A stretch of DNA of 39,650 nucleotides from an uncultured Holdemanella sp. (GCF_934772795.1 NZ_CAKVMR010000014.1:1-39650), one strand, 5' to 3'; counted from the first letter of the stretch, positions 1-8,308 are shown. Notes: generated by a model from the sequence alone, not told the origin. Made by a program: numbers and translations.

Positions 1-47
1 AAAGTAATTTAGCCAAAGATCCTTTATTTATAAGGCTTATAAGCTTT

Positions 48-77
48 ACTTTACATTATTCTCAACTTTACATTATT
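48..77. repeat. Tandem 13-bp repeats, likely insertion-sequence terminus
   Basis: ACTTTACATTATT occurs at 48-60 and again at 65-77, a 17-bp period. The second copy abuts the exact point where the ATPase reading frame on the minus strand stops resembling its family. Multiple short terminal repeats are a known trait of IS21-type elements, so I infer that positions 1-77 are the end of an insertion sequence whose body lies left of the window. The family assignment is a guess from repeat style; no transposase gene is visible here. Confidence 0.45.
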
Positions 78-185
78 GCCGCAGCGGCGAATGCCGGTGA
101 TTACCTTGACCGGTTCCGTATCCTGAAAGCCAATCAATTTATTTAAATAGCCGTCACGACGCCTGAGTTCATGAGAATCTATCAT
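51..185 (-). pseudogene. DUF4143-type AAA ATPase, N-terminal stub interrupted in the P-loop
   Basis: An ATG at 185-183 follows a strong AGGAGG at a 9-nt distance. The frame encodes a 36-residue stretch typical of the N-terminus of the ATP-binding proteins with a C-terminal DUF4143 domain: a basic start with RRRDGYLNKL, then VKVITGIRRCG, which is the beginning of the Walker A motif (family form GIRRCGKSSLL). After Gly36 the sequence becomes NNVKLRIM and stops. The P-loop Lys/Ser and the remaining roughly 350 residues expected are missing. The change coincides with the direct repeats at 48-77, so an insertion truncated the gene. The promoter and RBS are intact, so a short peptide could still be made. 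The identification rests on one short but characteristic motif. Confidence 0.65.
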
Positions 186-208
186 GTTTTCATACCTCCT
201 GCGCTATT

Positions 209-214
209 ATTATA
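209..214 (-). promoter_or_regulatory. Extended -10 promoter of the truncated ATPase gene
   Basis: On the minus strand TATAAT is preceded by TGC, giving an extended -10 (TGnTATAAT). No good -35 is present. It lies just upstream of the AGGAGG of the truncated ATPase. Confidence 0.45.
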
Positions 215-242
215 GCATAAATTGACAAAAAAATCGTATAAA

Positions 243-256
243 TGCACTATAGTGCA
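243..256. promoter_or_regulatory. 14-bp perfect palindrome, candidate operator
   Basis: TGCACTATAGTGCA is a perfect palindrome about 37 bp upstream of the -10 of the truncated ATPase gene. Its position suits an operator or activator site. No regulator gene is adjacent, so the partner is unknown. Confidence 0.4.
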
Positions 257-282
257 AAATCTTTTTGTAATTGACTAATTTT

Positions 283-540
283 GCAGGGCTCTTAAGAAGA
301 AATCTTAGACCTATAGTGAATTCCTTTACACGTATAAAAGTATATAGAAAAAGCGCACGTACAGAAAAAGAATATTACGCGCGCCTTTCAAATGGACCTA
401 TGGAATCCTTTAATCGAAAGCCAAAAGATTTAAAAAGAGATTCCAGAGGTTTCTCCGATTTCAATTATACACGCAATCGCATCCTATTGACTACAAGGAA
501 AAATCCTAGAATAAAAGGAGTTCCTAAATCTATGTATCAG
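283..540 (+). pseudogene. ISL3-family transposase, C-terminal fragment
   Basis: The plus-strand frame encodes the conserved C-terminal block of ISL3-family DDE transposases: YYARLSNGPMESFNRKPKDL, then RNRIL and TTRKNP. Only about 85 residues of a roughly 400-residue family protein remain. There is no start codon of its own, and the frame runs on into the opposite-strand BAX-inhibitor gene and its terminator. It is therefore a decayed 3' remnant. The 5' part was lost on the left, next to the interrupted ATPase, so at least two mobile-element events are stacked here. The family call is confident; the exact ends are not. Confidence 0.8.
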
Positions 541-548
541 ATTCTTTC

Positions 549-586
549 AAAAAAAGGAAATGTATCATTTAAACACATTTCCTTTT
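549..586 (-). terminator. Rho-independent terminator of the BAX-inhibitor operon
   Basis: A 12-bp perfect stem (552-563 with 575-586) has an 11-nt loop and, read on the minus strand, is followed by a T tract at 555-549. It lies directly after the stop codon at 590. Confidence 0.85.
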
Positions 587-589
587 CAT

Positions 590-1300
590 TTACTTATTAT
601 TACGATTCCCCATGCCAATCAATTGTAAGATTCTTAAGAATATATTCAAGAAATCCAAATACAACTGTAAAGCCATGAAGATGGCGATCTTATCTTGTGC
701 TACGACTGAACCGTCCGATTGAATCAATAAACGATTCATTCTTTGTACATCCCAAACTGTGATGCCTGTAAAGATCAATAGAGTGATAATAGAAAGTAAG
801 CGAACATCCATACTAACTCTAAATAACATCATAAAGCATTGTGTAATAATCAATACAAAAAGTCCAATCAAACATAATGAGCCAAAGCTAGTAAAATCTT
901 TTTTAGATGTTGTACCAATAACAGCTAAACTAATAAAGTAAACTGCACTGACTAGAAAAGCAGTACCAATTGTAGCTACATCATATACATAGCCAATCGA
1001 AGTAAGTGAAACGCCCATACAGATGGCATAAAGCACTAACATGACTTTCATACCTGTACTAGATGTAGATCTTGCCATAGACACACCAAAGGCAATGGAC
1101 AAGATAAATGGTGCAATCACAAACAACATAAATAGAAATGGCGCTGCGCTTAATAAAATCAATAAAGCATTTGTGGCATATAAACCATAAGATACAATTG
1201 CCGTGATGGATAAGGCAATAGCCATCCATGCATAAGACTTCAACAAAGCACTTTTTAAAGTGCTTGTTGAGTAATAATTCATTGAATCGTTGTTAAACAT
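590..1300 (-). CDS. BAX inhibitor-1 (BI-1/YccA-YbhL) family membrane protein
   Basis: This 236-residue, strongly hydrophobic protein has about seven membrane helices. It has the BI-1 signatures: TVWDVQRM after the fifth to sixth helix, and a final ALQLYLDFLNIFLRILQLIG helix. Bacterial members such as YetJ of Bacillus are reported as pH-sensitive Ca2+ leak channels, and YccA/HflBI-type members modulate FtsH. Neither role can be fixed from sequence. The gene starts one base after the stop of the upstream P-loop gene, so the two are translationally linked in one operon that ends at the hairpin at 549-586. The N-terminus is short and Asn/Ser-rich with no signal peptide. Length is normal for the family. 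Confidence 0.85.
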   Translation of the reverse strand: MFNNDSMNYYSTSTLKSALLKSYAWMAIALSITAIVSYGLYATNALLILLSAAPFLFMLFVIAPFILSIAFGVSMARSTSSTGMKVMLVLYAICMGVSLTSIGYVYDVATIGTAFLVSAVYFISLAVIGTTSKKDFTSFGSLCLIGLFVLIITQCFMMLFRVSMDVRLLSIITLLIFTGITVWDVQRMNRLLIQSDGSVVAQDKIAIFMALQLYLDFLNIFLRILQLIGMGNRNNK

Positions 1301-1301
1301 A

Positions 1302-3005
1302 TTAATCCTTTTTCTGAATGAATTCTAATAATTGCTGAGCCGCAATATTTAAACCTTTACGGTTTGATTTATCGAATCCTAAGTGCGTATAAATTTCACC
1401 AACAAATACTCCGTTGTCTTCTAGAGCCTGGAACATTGTGTCGATGATTGGTTCACAAAGCTCTTGTTTTTGCATAGGACCAAATGGGTTTGCGAAGTAA
1501 GTTGTTGAAATACCAACTTCTTGCGTTGTACCCAAAGCCATACGCTTACCTAACTTACAAGTATCTTTTACTTCTTGAACAGATAATTTCTTTAGACCAA
1601 ATTCATTTGTGTAGTTGTTTGCGTACGCAAATAAATCAATTTTGTGGTTGTGAACAACAACACGATATGGAGCAGCAGGCTGAATCATACGTGAGTTTGG
1701 ATTTTCTGGAGCCATGAAAATTGAACGGTCCATGTCACGATATGGAGTACCTGGATCCAAGTCATCTAGACGAATGAAGGCACCAATTTCAGTTCCCTGA
1801 CCATATGGAACTCCATCTTCTAAGTGAATTGTTCCCATATCATCAAATACAACTTCGACTTCACGAATCATATCGCCAGCAGCTGCTTTTAATGCTTCAA
1901 TGGATTCAGATTTACCAGCACCACTATCACCCATCAACATGATACCTTTCTTAGTTCCATCCTTTAAATAGATGTTTACGAAAGCACCATGGATTGGTAA
2001 CCAACCTTTTTTCATCTGTGCCAAGTTGTGTAATGTTAAACACATTTTCTTTAAATAACCAAAGTATTCAATACGAGGATTGTCACTAATGCATCCTACC
2101 CAAATATCATTGGCCTCATCATAATAAAAGTTTGTTGCATCATTTCCATCATCGTTACCAAAGATCACAACAAGATCTGGTTTTTGAGCACTCTCTTCTT
2201 TTGTAGCTAATTCAAATAAGTTAGCCATACTCAATGCACTAGACATATATTTTGAGTTGAAGTATACAAAGCATAATAAAGCTCCAACTTTACAAGGATA
2301 ACAGAACCAGTTTGATTCTCCCTTTTTGAAATATGTCATTGGCTGTGTATCTACTTCAGTAAACATACCCGTACGTTTACTTGATTTTGGATGCAAAATC
2401 ATTGGAGTTCTTAACATAACTGTATCAATCATTGGAATATCTTGTAATGCTGCATATTCATCAGCCCATACTTTATCCAAAGTGTGAACAGAGAAACATG
2501 CATTTGTTCCAGCTTGAACCTGACGATACACTAAGTTTGGTCTTCCCATTAATTTTTCTTCAAACAAACGATATGTACGAAGAATTAAATCATTTGAAGC
2601 TGAGTCAAATGCCACTAATGTATTAATACCAAAATCCGTTGAATTATCGCTCTTCATATATCCAAAACGTTGTAAAGAACGCCAATTACGATACATCTCT
2701 TCAATAACACTTAAAGTTGCATCTTTGTCTGATAAATAATATTCATCTTCTAATTCTTCACAAGTAAAGATTGACAATAAACGTAAGAAATGACAGAAAT
2801 CATTAGCAGCTTCTTTTGAATTCAATTCACCATTCTTTGTTAAATACGCATACATGCTCGCATTATCTGTTTCTTGATATTCAATGAAATATTGAACGAA
2901 TTTTGCGAACGTATGAGATTTTAATAAAACCTCACGACTCTTTGGATATGCCAAATTATAGTTGATAATAACCTGGTTGTTAAAAATTTCAATTTTATTT
3001 TGCAT
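1302..3005 (-). CDS. HprK/PEP-carboxykinase-like P-loop protein
   Basis: This is a 567-residue soluble protein. A Walker A loop at residues 359-366 (GDSGAGKS, followed by ES) and paired acidic residues at 388-389 (VVFDDMGTI) match the P-loop fold shared by HPr kinase/phosphorylase and ATP-dependent PEP carboxykinase. The loop is closer to the HprK form (GxSGxGKSE) than to the PckA form (GLSGTGKT). The N-terminal 330 residues show no motif I recognise, and HprK proper is only about 310 residues, so this is neither a standard HprK nor a standard PckA. Similar proteins are often annotated as phosphoenolpyruvate carboxykinase, which the motifs do not establish. It is co-transcribed with the BI-1 gene one base downstream. 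A promoter sits at 3030-3058. Confidence 0.65.
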   Translation of the reverse strand: MQNKIEIFNNQVIINYNLAYPKSREVLLKSHTFAKFVQYFIEYQETDNASMYAYLTKNGELNSKEAANDFCHFLRLLSIFTCEELEDEYYLSDKDATLSVIEEMYRNWRSLQRFGYMKSDNSTDFGINTLVAFDSASNDLILRTYRLFEEKLMGRPNLVYRQVQAGTNACFSVHTLDKVWADEYAALQDIPMIDTVMLRTPMILHPKSSKRTGMFTEVDTQPMTYFKKGESNWFCYPCKVGALLCFVYFNSKYMSSALSMANLFELATKEESAQKPDLVVIFGNDDGNDATNFYYDEANDIWVGCISDNPRIEYFGYLKKMCLTLHNLAQMKKGWLPIHGAFVNIYLKDGTKKGIMLMGDSGAGKSESIEALKAAAGDMIREVEVVFDDMGTIHLEDGVPYGQGTEIGAFIRLDDLDPGTPYRDMDRSIFMAPENPNSRMIQPAAPYRVVVHNHKIDLFAYANNYTNEFGLKKLSVQEVKDTCKLGKRMALGTTQEVGISTTYFANPFGPMQKQELCEPIIDTMFQALEDNGVFVGEIYTHLGFDKSNRKGLNIAAQQLLEFIQKKD

Positions 3006-3029
3006 AATTACACTCCTTTAACTATGACT

Positions 3030-3058
3030 AATATACATGAAAACCTATTGAAAGTAAA
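3030..3058 (-). promoter_or_regulatory. Sigma-A-type promoter of the P-loop/BI-1 operon
   Basis: On the minus strand, TTTACT (3058-3053) is separated by 17 bp from TATATT (3035-3030). An AAGGAG-type RBS then precedes the ATG at 3005. Confidence 0.5.
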
Positions 3059-3099
3059 TGTAAAACTCAATTTTTTGTTTATATTTCAGGTACAAGCGT

Positions 3100-4794
3100 T
3101 TACATGGCGAAAACTTTTTCGATTTCAGAATAAACATCCTCAATCGCAATTTCAGTCTTTTCACCCGTATAACGATCTGTCCACTCTAATTTTCCTTCTT
3201 TAACACCACGACCCACAGTAATACGATAAGGAACACCAATCAATTCCATATCCTTGAATTTAACACCTGGACGCTCATTACGATCATCTAAAATCACATC
3301 GAACTTGTGTTCTTTACAGAATTCATATAGATCATTGGCAATCTTAACTTGTTCTTCATCCTTTAAAGATACTGGAACAATCGCAAGTCTAAATGGAGCA
3401 ATTTCAACTGGCCATTTAATACCAAAATCATCATGGTGCTGATCTGCAACCGCAGCCATACATCTTTCTAGACCAATACCATAACTTCCCATCCAAACTG
3501 GCTGTAATTGGTTATTGGCATCTGTATAGTAAAGATTCATACTCTTAGAATATTTTGTACCCAATTTAAATAAGTTGCCCACTTCAATACCATGTTGGAA
3601 AGTTAACTTCTTACCGCACTTAGGACAAATATCCCCTTCTTTAACCTGACAAAGATCTGCCACTTCAACAGGCTCGAAATCTTTACAATTTACATTCTTA
3701 ATGTGACGATCCGATTGGTTAGCACCTACAATGAAGTTTTTCATATGTTTGATTTGACGATCCATATACACAGGACAATCAATACCCACTGGGCCTGCAA
3801 AACCAACACGAGCATGTGTCACCTTTTCAACTTCTTCAAAGCTAGCCATTTCCATTTCATTCGCACCCAATAATTTCAATGCCTTTGTTTCATTTAATTC
3901 ACGATCACCAGGAATACAGAATGCGATGACCTTTCCATCTACGTTGTATAGTAATGTTTTAACGAAATCACTTTCTTTCTTACCAAAGAAAGCAGCCACT
4001 TCTTCAATTGTTTTTGCGTTTGGCGTATCAACAACTTCCATAGAAAGTTCTTCTTCACTTGAATCTTGCATTGTATCTACTACTTCCGTGATTTCTAAGT
4101 TACTTGAATAGTCACAACCAACACAGCCAACAACAACGTCTTCACCAATACTTGATAGAGCTTGATATTCTTCCGATAATAGACCACCCATAGCTCCTGT
4201 ATCCGCTTTAACGATTTTATATTCCAATCCTAAACGATCCATGATACGGCAATACGCATCATACATTTTGTTGTAAGCTACATCCAACCCAGCTTCATCC
4301 ACATCAAATGTATACGCATCCTTCATGATAAATTCACGAACACGAATCAAACCATAACGAGGACGAGTTTCATCGCGATATTTCGTTTGAATCTGATATA
4401 AGTTATAAGGGAAATCCTTGTAAGATTTTCCATCCATACTACTCGCTACCGCAAACAATTCTTCATGTGTTGGCCCCAAAACATAACGCTTATTATATCG
4501 ATCACTCAATGAGAACATGTTAGAACCAAATGCTTCACGACGACCCGATTGTACATATACATCTTCTGGAATCAATGCAGGCATCAACAATTCTTGTGCA
4601 TCTTTCGCATCCATTTCTTCACGAATAATATTTTCTACTTTAGAAAGAACCTTCTTTCCCATAGGCATGATCATATAGATTCCATTTGAACATTTTTTGA
4701 TCATTCCAGCACGCACCAACAAATTACTTGATACGCTATCTTCATCTTTCGCATTTTCTCTTAATGTATAAAAGAAACTCTGACTTAATTTCAT
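3100..4794 (-). CDS. proS: Prolyl-tRNA synthetase (bacterial type, with editing domain)
   Basis: ProRS charges tRNA-Pro with proline in the cytoplasm. The 564-residue protein begins MKLSQSFFYTLREN, has class II motif 2 around residues 138-161 (YRDETRPRYG, REFIMKDAYTF), a long central insertion between motifs 2 and 3 corresponding to the INS editing domain that clears Ala-tRNA-Pro, the HGIEVGNLFKLGTKYS segment, motif 3 (GSYGIGLER), and a C-terminal anticodon-binding domain starting near APFRLAIVPV. Length is normal for bacterial ProRS. The gene lies 19 bp downstream of the second U32 gene, so it is probably read from the same transcript. No T-box leader is visible immediately upstream. Confidence 0.97.
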   Translation of the reverse strand: MKLSQSFFYTLRENAKDEDSVSSNLLVRAGMIKKCSNGIYMIMPMGKKVLSKVENIIREEMDAKDAQELLMPALIPEDVYVQSGRREAFGSNMFSLSDRYNKRYVLGPTHEELFAVASSMDGKSYKDFPYNLYQIQTKYRDETRPRYGLIRVREFIMKDAYTFDVDEAGLDVAYNKMYDAYCRIMDRLGLEYKIVKADTGAMGGLLSEEYQALSSIGEDVVVGCVGCDYSSNLEITEVVDTMQDSSEEELSMEVVDTPNAKTIEEVAAFFGKKESDFVKTLLYNVDGKVIAFCIPGDRELNETKALKLLGANEMEMASFEEVEKVTHARVGFAGPVGIDCPVYMDRQIKHMKNFIVGANQSDRHIKNVNCKDFEPVEVADLCQVKEGDICPKCGKKLTFQHGIEVGNLFKLGTKYSKSMNLYYTDANNQLQPVWMGSYGIGLERCMAAVADQHHDDFGIKWPVEIAPFRLAIVPVSLKDEEQVKIANDLYEFCKEHKFDVILDDRNERPGVKFKDMELIGVPYRITVGRGVKEGKLEWTDRYTGEKTEIAIEDVYSEIEKVFAM

Positions 4795-4813
4795 CTTTAC
4801 TTACCTCTTCCAC

Positions 4814-6016
4814 TTATCTTATCTTACGAATCATCGCATCGACTTCAATTGGCCCAGACCACTTTGTATGTACGATCTGCATCGGCTTGTTACAAACCTC
4901 TAATACATTTTCTTCACTATCATACACATCCCCAACATGTACAATCGTACTTAAAATGTGAGGACCAAATATTTCTAAATCCTGATTGGGCATGAAATGA
5001 TTCTTTACTTGTAAAGTCGCCATCTGACTTTCCTTGTCATAATCCTGTACAATGGCTACATATTCCTGCGTTACCGTTTCATCATGATCTTGATACAACT
5101 GCACCTTATATCCAGGAAGCCCATTATAGAAGCCCGGCCCTGTCGGTCGATTTTCTGCCTTGGCAATTTCCTTTTTTACACGCTCAATGATTTCAACATC
5201 CGCATGCCCATGCTCATAAATATAATCAATCAACATACGATAACTCGATACAACCGTAGCTAAATAATAAGCACTTTTCATACGCCCTTCAATTTTTAAA
5301 GACGCTACACCCATATGGATGAAATCCTCAATATAATCTACTGCCTGCAAATCCTTTGAAGACATAGAAAATAAATTGGTCGGATCACTCAGTTCAGTTT
5401 CACCATCCATCAAATGATATTTCCAACGACAACTCTGTGCACACCCACCACGATTCGCATCACGAAGCGTCATATGATTGCTCAATACACAACGTCCTGA
5501 AAAAGAAATACACATGCCTCCATGAATAAAGACTTCAATTGGAAGAATACTCTCTTCACAAATCGAACGAATATCATCCATTTGACATTCTCTGGCAAGC
5601 ACAACACGGTCCATACCCTTTTCTTTCCAGAATCTTGCAGCACTTGAATTTGTAGAAGAATGCTGCGTTGATACATGCACCTCAAATTGACATCCAAGTT
5701 TTTTAGCCAACATCATGATCGATGGACTTGCCACAATAATCGCATGCACGCCAATCGAATCCAACGTTTTTAAATACTCTTCAATTCCATCCAAATCCGA
5801 CTCATGCGGAAGCATATTTACAGTCACATGCACATGAGAGTTATGTGCATTCGCAAACTGAACCAATTCTGCGATTTCATCAATGGAAAAGTTACTTGCA
5901 CGTGAACGCAAACTAAACTGCTTACCACCAATATATACGGCATCCGCCCCATATAAAATCGCAATCTTCGCTTTTTCTAAATTTCCAGCAGGAGCCAATA
6001 ATTCGATCTTATTCAT
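4814..6016 (-). CDS. Peptidase U32 family protein, TrhP2/YrrO-like tRNA hydroxylation factor
   Basis: This 400-residue protein opens with IELLAPAGNLEKAK, typical of the U32 TIM-barrel. It carries the full U32 signature at residues 161-179 (EVFIHGGMCISFSGRCVLS), with Cys169, Cys176, Cys192 and Cys196 available for an Fe-S cluster. Bacillus YrrN/YrrO and E. coli TrhP of this family are required for prephenate-dependent 5-hydroxyuridine formation at tRNA position 34, and the tandem arrangement here matches YrrN-YrrO. The C-terminal roughly 80 residues form the extra beta domain of the longer paralogue. Its start overlaps the end of the upstream U32 gene by 8 bp. Collagenase-type peptidase activity, the historic family name, is less likely. 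Confidence 0.85.
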   Translation of the reverse strand: MNKIELLAPAGNLEKAKIAILYGADAVYIGGKQFSLRSRASNFSIDEIAELVQFANAHNSHVHVTVNMLPHESDLDGIEEYLKTLDSIGVHAIIVASPSIMMLAKKLGCQFEVHVSTQHSSTNSSAARFWKEKGMDRVVLARECQMDDIRSICEESILPIEVFIHGGMCISFSGRCVLSNHMTLRDANRGGCAQSCRWKYHLMDGETELSDPTNLFSMSSKDLQAVDYIEDFIHMGVASLKIEGRMKSAYYLATVVSSYRMLIDYIYEHGHADVEIIERVKKEIAKAENRPTGPGFYNGLPGYKVQLYQDHDETVTQEYVAIVQDYDKESQMATLQVKNHFMPNQDLEIFGPHILSTIVHVGDVYDSEENVLEVCNKPMQIVHTKWSGPIEVDAMIRKIR

Positions 6017-6872
6017 TTACTTGCTCCTCCTTTTTCTTAATTGTTTCTTCTAAATACCAACGGTTTGTCGATTCATCATCCGTAATCTTAATACCCTGTA
6101 AAGCCAAATTATATAAATCTAAGATTTCAACTGTCCAGTCATCATCAAAGAACAAAGAATCAATACGGAAACGGTGCATTCCTACATCCGTAAAATCCCA
6201 CATTTCTTGTAATGAATTGATTGGCATTTCACTAAAGATATGCGTACCCGTTTCATCTTGTACAATTGGCATACGCTGCTCTCGTGTTTGTTCAATCAAG
6301 TCATAATGACACGGTAATGCACATACCGGTTTATTCACAGCCTCTAAATAATTTGTGACTAAAGGTCTTCTTGAATATAGAATGGAGAAATATCCATGCA
6401 CTAAGATTTCAACATTTGGATTGTGTTTTCCAATACTTACCACTTCTTCAAGACTCAATTCATGCGCTAAAGATACAGACTGAATCCCTAAAGACATATA
6501 GAAATCCACATCTGCACTGGAAGCTACCAATGTTTCGGGTTGATAAATCAATTTCGATTCAATTCCCAATTGTTTTGCCTCAAAATATAGACCTTCATCC
6601 GCATAGTAAATACCATCTACATCTAGTTCTTTAAAAATAGAAAAGTATTCACGAACACCCGCTAGATCTTCATCCATACATAGTCTTAAAAAGTTGATAT
6701 ATAATTTTAGACCAAGCTTTTTACACTTCTTCTTCCAAAGCTGTAAATCCTCTTTTTTCACCGTAATACTCGAACGAATCGAATAATGTTCAACCCCAAT
6801 GATTACGGCATCGGCCTTCGCTCTTTTTAATTTTTCTAATGAATCAATAGAATGAATTGTTGTTATAAACAT
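6009..6872 (-). CDS. Peptidase U32 family protein, TrhP1/YrrN-like partner
   Basis: This 287-residue protein is the shorter member of the tandem U32 pair. It has the same barrel start (repeating LKRAKADAVIIGVEHYSIRS) and a VHGYFSILYSRRPLVTNY segment at the signature position. The signature cysteines of the longer paralogue are replaced there, leaving Cys only in the later PVCALPCHYDL segment. This suggests a structural partner rather than an independent enzyme. It overlaps the downstream U32 gene by 8 bp, which indicates coupled translation. It has an AAGGAG RBS upstream and is divergent from mazEF. Confidence 0.8.
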   Translation of the reverse strand: MFITTIHSIDSLEKLKRAKADAVIIGVEHYSIRSSITVKKEDLQLWKKKCKKLGLKLYINFLRLCMDEDLAGVREYFSIFKELDVDGIYYADEGLYFEAKQLGIESKLIYQPETLVASSADVDFYMSLGIQSVSLAHELSLEEVVSIGKHNPNVEILVHGYFSILYSRRPLVTNYLEAVNKPVCALPCHYDLIEQTREQRMPIVQDETGTHIFSEMPINSLQEMWDFTDVGMHRFRIDSLFFDDDWTVEILDLYNLALQGIKITDDESTNRWYLEETIKKKEEQVNE

Positions 6873-6965
6873 AATTACTCCTTATCAAAACATACAGAAC
6901 TATTTTACCACAAATGTGATTCTATGCCTAACCCTAAAATCATCACTATAATTATATTTAAGCCA

Positions 6966-6995
6966 TTGACTTTTTGTTTATACATTGTATATACT
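6966..6995 (+). promoter_or_regulatory. mazEF promoter with palindromic operator
   Basis: TTGACT (6966-6971) lies 16-18 bp from overlapping -10 candidates TATATA/TATACT (6988-6995). The spacer holds TATACATTGTATA at 6979-6991, a perfect inverted repeat around a central T. MazE or the MazE-MazF complex is expected to bind such a site and repress the operon. Confidence 0.65.
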
Positions 6996-7034
6996 TATTG
7001 TAGAGACAGACAGTAATGAAAGGAGACATACATC

Positions 7035-7286
7035 ATGACTCAAAACAGTTTAAAAATTGCTAAATGGGGAAACGGACAAGGCATTAGATTACCTATGGCA
7101 GTGATGAAACTTCTATCTTTAAAAGCTGGAGACGAACTGCAAATGACAGTTCAAAATGAAACAATTGTTCTTGTACCCAAAAAAGAAAAAAAATTAACAT
7201 TAGCTGAAAGATTCGCAAATTATGACGGACCGACTGAACAAAAAGAAATTTGGTCTGATGAAATTGTCGGTAAGGAGGAAATTTAA
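7035..7286 (+). CDS. mazE: MazE-type antitoxin (AbrB-fold)
   Basis: This 83-residue protein has an N-terminal swapped-hairpin DNA-binding domain (residues 5-47: LKIAKWGNGQGIRLPMAVM through IVLVPKK) and an acidic C-terminal tail (YDGPTEQKEIWSDEI). In this family the tail wraps around the toxin and blocks its active site. An AGGAG RBS precedes the ATG. The stop and the mazF start overlap as TAATG, so antitoxin and toxin are translationally coupled. It should autorepress from the palindrome in the promoter. Nothing looks decayed. Confidence 0.93.
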   Translation: MTQNSLKIAKWGNGQGIRLPMAVMKLLSLKAGDELQMTVQNETIVLVPKKEKKLTLAERFANYDGPTEQKEIWSDEIVGKEEI

Positions 7287-7609
7287 TGTCTTTTAAACAA
7301 GGCGATATCGTATATATAGACCTTGACCCTACTAAGGGGCACGAACAAGCAGGAAAACGCCCATGCTTAGTTATTTCCAATAATGATTACAACAAAATCA
7401 TGGGTCTTTTCATCGTTTGCCCAATAACCAATAACACAAAAAATTTTCCAACACATGTAAAACTTGATTCTAATACTATTACAACTGGATGTGTTTTATG
7501 TGAACATGTAAAAACATTAGATTTAAAAGCAAGAAAAGCCACAAAAAAAGAAGAATGTCCACAAAACATCCTTCAAGAAGTACTCGATATAGTTCATTCA
7601 TGTATTTAA
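7286..7609 (+). CDS. mazF: MazF-type mRNA interferase toxin
   Basis: This 107-residue protein of the PemK/MazF fold cuts single-stranded RNA at short sequence motifs. It starts FKQGDIVYIDLDPTKGHEQA, followed by the conserved GKRPCLVISN with the catalytic-region Arg, then the CPITNN segment holding the conserved Thr, and a C-terminal LDLKARKA helix region. Length and motif spacing are normal, so it should be active. Target sequence cannot be predicted. It is the second gene of the mazEF operon and is followed immediately by a terminator. Confidence 0.95.
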   Translation: MSFKQGDIVYIDLDPTKGHEQAGKRPCLVISNNDYNKIMGLFIVCPITNNTKNFPTHVKLDSNTITTGCVLCEHVKTLDLKARKATKKEECPQNILQEVLDIVHSCI

Positions 7610-7614
7610 TTATT

Positions 7615-7642
7615 AGGTTAGACGATTTGTCTAACCTTTTTT
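7615..7642 (+). terminator. Terminator of mazEF, overlapping the convergent gene's stop
   Basis: GGTTAGAC (7616-7623) pairs with GTCTAACC (7629-7636) around a 5-nt loop and is followed by six T on the plus strand. The 3' arm contains the stop codon of the convergent HAD gene. Confidence 0.88.
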
Positions 7643-8308
7643 AACGAATTCAACCAATTCTTTAGCCGAATATACCACATGATCTGCACAAGGCCCACTT
7701 GCCTGATGATGACGATTAAAATGAATTGTCTTCATACCTGCACTTTTAGCACCCTGCATATCATTGATATAGTTATCCCCTACATAGTACCATTCACTTA
7801 TATCTTCATTCATGAATTCCATACACTTTTTAAATGCGTTCACATCCGGTTTTGCGACACCCAATTGTCCACTCGTAAATACATTTTCCGGTTTAAAATA
7901 ATCAAAGACACGAAGCACTTCTAACTTCATTCTTTGATGCGCATCCTCTCCATTTGTCAAAACTGCCAGTTCATCTTCACAATTCGAGAAATAATCAACC
8001 AATGGTGCATCCATTTCAATATGATGCTGATAATATTTATAGCGAGACTGAAACTCTACAGCTTTTGAATGACTAAACTTGATTCCATACTTTTCACAAG
8101 CCTTCTCAATACGATATACTCCCGATTCATCAATCGTAATCTTTCCTTGTTGTAGATCATCAAAAATCATGTCTCCAAACTTACGATAATCCGCATAAAA
8201 TAAATCCATATCCACATTTACATTAGGAAGGAATTCTTCCATACATTTGCGAAATGGCCAAGATAAATCATAAAGTGTATCATCACAATCAAACATTAAT
8301 TTCTTCAT
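7631..8308 (-). CDS. HAD-superfamily hydrolase (pyrimidine 5'-nucleotidase/YjjG-like)
   Basis: This is a 225-residue cytoplasmic HAD phosphatase. Motif I is FDCDDTLYDL (nucleophile Asp7, acid Asp9), motif II LTNG with the conserved Thr, motif III the Lys of GVAKPD, and motif IV YVGDNYINDMQGA. The helical cap lies between motifs I and II, as in the C1 subgroup. The overall pattern resembles the YjjG/pyrimidine 5'-nucleotidase and Sdt1-like branch, which dephosphorylates nucleoside monophosphates, but the substrate cannot be set from sequence. It is a single gene, with the P1 peptidase upstream separated by a terminator. Confidence 0.85.
   Translation of the reverse strand: MKKLMFDCDDTLYDLSWPFRKCMEEFLPNVNVDMDLFYADYRKFGDMIFDDLQQGKITIDESGVYRIEKACEKYGIKFSHSKAVEFQSRYKYYQHHIEMDAPLVDYFSNCEDELAVLTNGEDAHQRMKLEVLRVFDYFKPENVFTSGQLGVAKPDVNAFKKCMEFMNEDISEWYYVGDNYINDMQGAKSAGMKTIHFNRHHQASGPCADHVVYSAKELVEFVKKG

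Noticed and set aside
4795..4813. Possible T-box leader for proS
   Set aside because: Only 19 bp separate proS from the upstream U32 gene; there is no room for a specifier stem or antiterminator.
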